From assembly GCA_023435825.1 (NCBI GenBank), contig JAEZMB010000098.1, positions 1 to 8,741 of the forward strand: DNA of 8,741 bases, written 5' to 3'. The notes under the pieces are model-generated. The model worked only from the letters and a program-made list of their open reading frames with translations, was not told the DNA's origin and ran no database searches. Positions 6,733-8,741 of this stretch are shown here, piece after piece. Position numbers and translations under genes: made by a program. This DNA is from Pseudomonadota bacterium (lineage in GTDB: Bacteria; Desulfobacterota; Desulfovibrionia; Desulfovibrionales; Desulfovibrionaceae). Each line of letters begins with the position of its first letter. Positions within the stretch are counted from its first letter, which is position 1.

Positions 6733-6832
6733 AAGAGGCCTCCGGCGGCTGGGGGCCTGAGGCCCCCAGACCCCCCACTTGGAGAAAGGTTTATAGGGGT
6801 TCGGCGGGGCTTGGCTCTTTGGCTGGCGGGGA
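6733..6832 (+). repeat. Dispersed structured GC-rich repeat, copy C, just 3' of the methyltransferase gene
   Basis: The element begins 16 nt after the methyltransferase stop. It contains GCCTCCGGCGGC, then the perfect 10-bp stem CTGGGGGCCT-N-AGGCCCCCAG (6749-6769) that also occurs in copy B, then ACCCCCC, GGAGAAAGGTTTATAGGGG and GGCTTGGCTCTTTGG (6808-6822), shared with copy A. Compared with copy B it lacks the 22-nt module holding the middle hairpin. There is no U-tract after the stem. It is a member of the same family, in sense orientation after a coding region. Confidence 0.75.
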
Positions 6833-6991
6833 GGCCCATGATGCGGCGCATCCCCATGCCCGGAAACGACGCGCGGAAATCAACGCCGCTGCCAGCGCCC
6901 GCGCCAAGCCTATGCAAGCGTCATGGGTTCCGAACCAGCTTCGTGTGGGGAGATTGCTCTACAGGAAGAAAAAGTCCCCGGTCGGCAGAGA

Positions 6992-7040
6992 TCTTTCAGG
7001 CTCCAATTGCCCACAGAGATGCCAACCAGGGACTGAAAGA
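6992..7040. other. Perfect 8-bp stem-loop in the dhaK upstream region
   Basis: TCTTTCAG (6992-6999) and CTGAAAGA (7033-7040) are exact reverse complements enclosing 33 nt. It lies in a non-coding stretch that is locally AT-rich. It could be part of a small RNA, a leader structure or the trace of an old mobile element. Nothing identifies which. Confidence 0.4.
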
Positions 7041-7290
7041 AAATATTCTTGAGCGTCGCGCTCGTCAAGGACGCACAGGGGCCGGCTGCCAAAGGCTGGC
7101 CCACGAACTCGGCCGGGCGGAGCGATCTCGCCCAGGCCCAATCGCCTTCAACACCGACGCGGCCGGCGGGCCGGCGGCGGACGCCCTGGATGCCCGAAAT
7201 TTCATGACGCGGACCATCCGACGCGGCACCCGCCGCTCCGTAACAACGCCTCGCGCCGGCCGACTTCCCCTGCAACACCCGCCGCTTTGA

Positions 7291-7323
7291 CGAACATTTG
7301 AACATAAAACGATCAGATGTTCG
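7291..7323. promoter_or_regulatory. GAACAT half-site cluster upstream of dhaK, candidate operator
   Basis: CGAACAT (7291-7297) and ATGTTCG (7317-7323) form a perfect 7-bp inverted repeat. A further direct GAACAT lies at 7300-7305. The cluster ends about 100 nt before the dhaK start. ATGTTCG/CGAACAT resembles the half-sites of the E. coli DeoR-family glycerol repressor GlpR, but there the arms face each other across 4 nt, whereas here their order is reversed with a 19-nt spacer. A role in dihydroxyacetone or glycerol control is therefore only suggested by position and half-site sequence. Confidence 0.4.
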
Positions 7324-7424
7324 GACAAGTCCCCGCAATACAGAACTTTGCCATCGACAATGGTTTTGCCCTGGAGTAATCTGTCCGCACTGCTGGGATA
7401 CCCTGAACCGGAGGAATCGTTGCT

Positions 7425-8483
7425 GTGAAGAAGCTGATCAACAACGTGGAAGACGTCGTCCAGGAACAGCTCCAAGGCATGGCCCTGGCCCATCCCGAAC
7501 TGACTGTCAAATTCGATCCCTGCTACGTCGTTCGCGCCGACGCCCCCGTAAAAGGCAAGGTCGCCCTGGTATCCGGCGGCGGTTCCGGCCACGAACCCAT
7601 GCACGGCGGCTTCGTCGGCAAGGGGATGCTTGACGGAGCCTGCCCGGGAGCCGTCTTCACCTCGCCCACTCCGGACCAGATGTACGAATGCGCCAAGGCT
7701 GTCGATGGCGGCGCGGGCGTGCTGTTCATCGTCAAGAACTACACCGGCGACGTGATGAATTTCGAAGCCGCCGCCGAACTCGTGGCCGCCGAAGGCATCA
7801 AGGTCCAAAATATCCTCATCGACGACGATGTGGCGGTCAAGGACAGCCTGTGGACCGCCGGCCGGCGCGGCGTCGGCACCACCGTGCTGGCCGAAAAGAT
7901 CGTCGGAGCCGCCGCCGAAGCCGGCTACGATCTCGACCAGTGCGCCGACCTGTGCCGCAAGGTCAACCAGTACGGCCGCTCCTTTGGCGTGGCGCTCACC
8001 TCCTGCACCGTGCCCGCCGCCGGCAAGCCCACCTTCGTCCTGGGCGAGGACGAGGTCGAAATGGGCATCGGCATCCACGGCGAACCCGGCACCCACCGCA
8101 TGCCCATCAAATCCGTGGACGAAATGACCGCCTACGCCGCCGCCCAGATCATCGACGACCCGGCCTACACCCGCGTCGTGCGCGAATGGGACGGCCAGGA
8201 TTGGGCGGAAAAAACCCTCACCGACGCCCCCTTCGCCACGGGCGATCAGGTCATCGCCTTCGTCAACAGCATGGGCGGCACCCCGGTCTCGGAACTCTAC
8301 GCCGTTTACAGAAAGCTCGACGAAGTCTGCAAGGCCAAGGGCCTGACCATCGTGCGCAATCTGGTCGGCCCCTACATCACGTCGCTGGAAATGCAGGGCT
8401 TTTCCATCACCCTGCTGAAAGCCGACGACGAGATCCTCAAATTCTGGGACGCGCCGGCCAAGACACCGGGCTTTGTCCGCTAG
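7425..8483 (+). CDS. dhaK: Dihydroxyacetone kinase, dihydroxyacetone-binding subunit DhaK
   Basis: DhaK binds dihydroxyacetone covalently and receives phosphate via DhaL, which in the PEP-dependent system is recharged by the phosphotransferase protein DhaM, yielding dihydroxyacetone phosphate. The 352-residue length matches E. coli DhaK (356). His56 lies in SGGGSGHEP, Asp109 in KNYTGDVMNF and His218 in GIGIHGEPG; His218 is the residue that forms the hemiaminal with substrate, and all three fall at the E. coli numbering. The start is GTG at 7425, with GGAGGA (7410-7415) 9 nt upstream. No DhaL-type domain is fused, so this is a single-domain subunit and not the ATP-dependent DAK fusion. No dhaL or dhaM begins within the 258 nt that follow, which is unusual because the subunit genes are commonly clustered. 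A long non-coding region with candidate operator half-sites lies upstream. Confidence 0.97.
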   Translation: MKKLINNVEDVVQEQLQGMALAHPELTVKFDPCYVVRADAPVKGKVALVSGGGSGHEPMHGGFVGKGMLDGACPGAVFTSPTPDQMYECAKAVDGGAGVLFIVKNYTGDVMNFEAAAELVAAEGIKVQNILIDDDVAVKDSLWTAGRRGVGTTVLAEKIVGAAAEAGYDLDQCADLCRKVNQYGRSFGVALTSCTVPAAGKPTFVLGEDEVEMGIGIHGEPGTHRMPIKSVDEMTAYAAAQIIDDPAYTRVVREWDGQDWAEKTLTDAPFATGDQVIAFVNSMGGTPVSELYAVYRKLDEVCKAKGLTIVRNLVGPYITSLEMQGFSITLLKADDEILKFWDAPAKTPGFVR

Positions 8484-8741
8484 TGCCGCGACCCTTGAGA
8501 AGTGTGATGGTTTTGACAAATTGCACAGTCTAGTCTGTTTTCCGCGAAATATCCCATGAGGTTTTCGTGGACGCGACATTCGTGCGGCCAACGGTCCCGA
8601 TACGCTGGCATGTTCGCCCCGTTGCCTCAACCACGCGCGCCCCTGGCCCCACCGTTGGCCGGCGCGCCCTGCCGGCCCCGGAGACGCGGCCTGAAAAACC
8701 AGTCCTGACCCGGCGCGGGCGTGAAGACCTTGCTTCACGCC
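8484..8741. other. Non-coding region after dhaK to the window edge
   Basis: No coding sequence is evident on either strand. It contains a perfect TTGACA hexamer at 8513-8518 without a good -10 at 16-18 nt (the best is TGTTTT at 8536), so a promoter is possible but unproven. It ends in a hairpin at the window edge. If dhaL follows, it is separated from dhaK by at least this gap. Confidence 0.5.
8718..8741. terminator. Perfect 9-bp hairpin at the right edge, possible terminator or leader stem
   Basis: GGCGTGAAG (8718-8726) pairs exactly with CTTCACGCC (8733-8741) across a 6-nt loop. The window ends on the last paired base, so a following T-run cannot be seen. On the minus strand the stem is followed about 20 nt later by a short T-run (GGTTTTTC). 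Terminator is the simplest reading; a leader hairpin of a downstream gene is equally possible. Confidence 0.35.

Larger units (their letters stand above)
6833..7424. other. Long non-coding stretch upstream of dhaK
   Basis: No ORF here has protein-like composition, a Shine-Dalgarno site or a family resemblance on either strand. The sequence is more AT-rich around 6940-7060 and 7285-7380 than the coding neighbours. It contains a small hairpin GATGC-GGC-GCATC (6840-6852), an 8-bp stem-loop (6992-7040) and a cluster of GAACAT half-sites (7291-7323). The last ~100 nt are the expected dhaK promoter/leader, but no convincing -35/-10 pair or sigma-54 GG-N10-GC site was found. Confidence 0.6.

Noticed and set aside
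6749..6769. Classical intrinsic terminator after the methyltransferase
   Set aside because: The stem is strong but is followed by ACCCCCC and not a T-run, so it is called a repeat hairpin only.
7033..7048. CRISPR repeat remnant (GACTGAAAG resembling a repeat 3' end)
   Set aside because: Only one copy, with no spaced repeats and no cas gene.
6811..7290. Plus-strand open frame of 159 codons between the methyltransferase and dhaK
   Set aside because: It starts inside repeat copy C, has no Shine-Dalgarno site, mixed composition and no family resemblance.
7340..7410. Sigma-54 promoter for dhaK
   Set aside because: No GG-N10-GC arrangement with the expected flanking bases was found.
7065..8738. 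Long minus-strand open frame (557 codons) antisense to dhaK
   Set aside because: It is a shadow of dhaK in a high-GC genome, with no recognisable domain.

Overview
The window is a high-GC bacterial chromosomal segment. Codon use is strongly G/C-ending, Shine-Dalgarno sites are strong (AAGGAGG, GGAGG), and the mix of genes and intergenic repeats fits a sulfate-reducing Desulfovibrionaceae (Desulfovibrio/Solidesulfovibrio-like) genome. That assignment is inferred from remembered gene content and repeat style, not from a search. Six complete protein genes were expected from family recognition and a seventh, a small DUF2917 gene, is also supported. No rRNA, tRNA, CRISPR array or transposase gene is visible.

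Layout: (1) 1-237 is non-coding and holds two facing copies of a GC-rich, hairpin-forming dispersed repeat. (2) On the minus strand, a DUF2917 gene (1698-2060) lies upstream of a 6-phosphofructokinase gene (238-1575). A 10-bp perfect inverted repeat sits in the 122-nt gap between them. (3) Divergent from the DUF2917 gene is a MocR-type regulator (GntR-like winged helix fused to a PLP aminotransferase-like domain, 2284-3732). The shared 223-nt promoter region carries a perfect 7-7-7 dyad plus a second half-site, which is a good operator candidate. (4) On the plus strand, a STAS-domain anti-sigma-factor antagonist (3851-4177) is translationally coupled (TGATG) to a response regulator with receiver, PAS and PP2C/SpoIIE phosphatase domains (4177-5745). 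This is two-thirds of a partner-switching module; no anti-sigma kinase is present here. An RlmM/FtsJ-like 2'-O-methyltransferase gene (5805-6716) follows, with a visible K-D-K-E tetrad. (5) Downstream is a third copy of the repeat, then about 590 nt of apparently non-coding DNA with several inverted repeats. (6) dhaK (7425-8483) encodes the dihydroxyacetone-binding subunit of a PEP-dependent dihydroxyacetone kinase, with H56, D109 and H218 all conserved. It is followed by at least 258 nt without a gene, so dhaL is not immediately adjacent.

Functionally the window combines central carbon metabolism (PFK; dihydroxyacetone entry into the triose-phosphate pool), a regulator of unknown ligand paired with a small DUF2917 protein, and a signal-dependent phosphatase that probably switches a STAS antagonist on. 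The most interesting non-gene signals are the structured repeat family placed in sense orientation just after two stop codons, the MocR/DUF2917 operator, and the long dhaK upstream region with three GAACAT half-sites.
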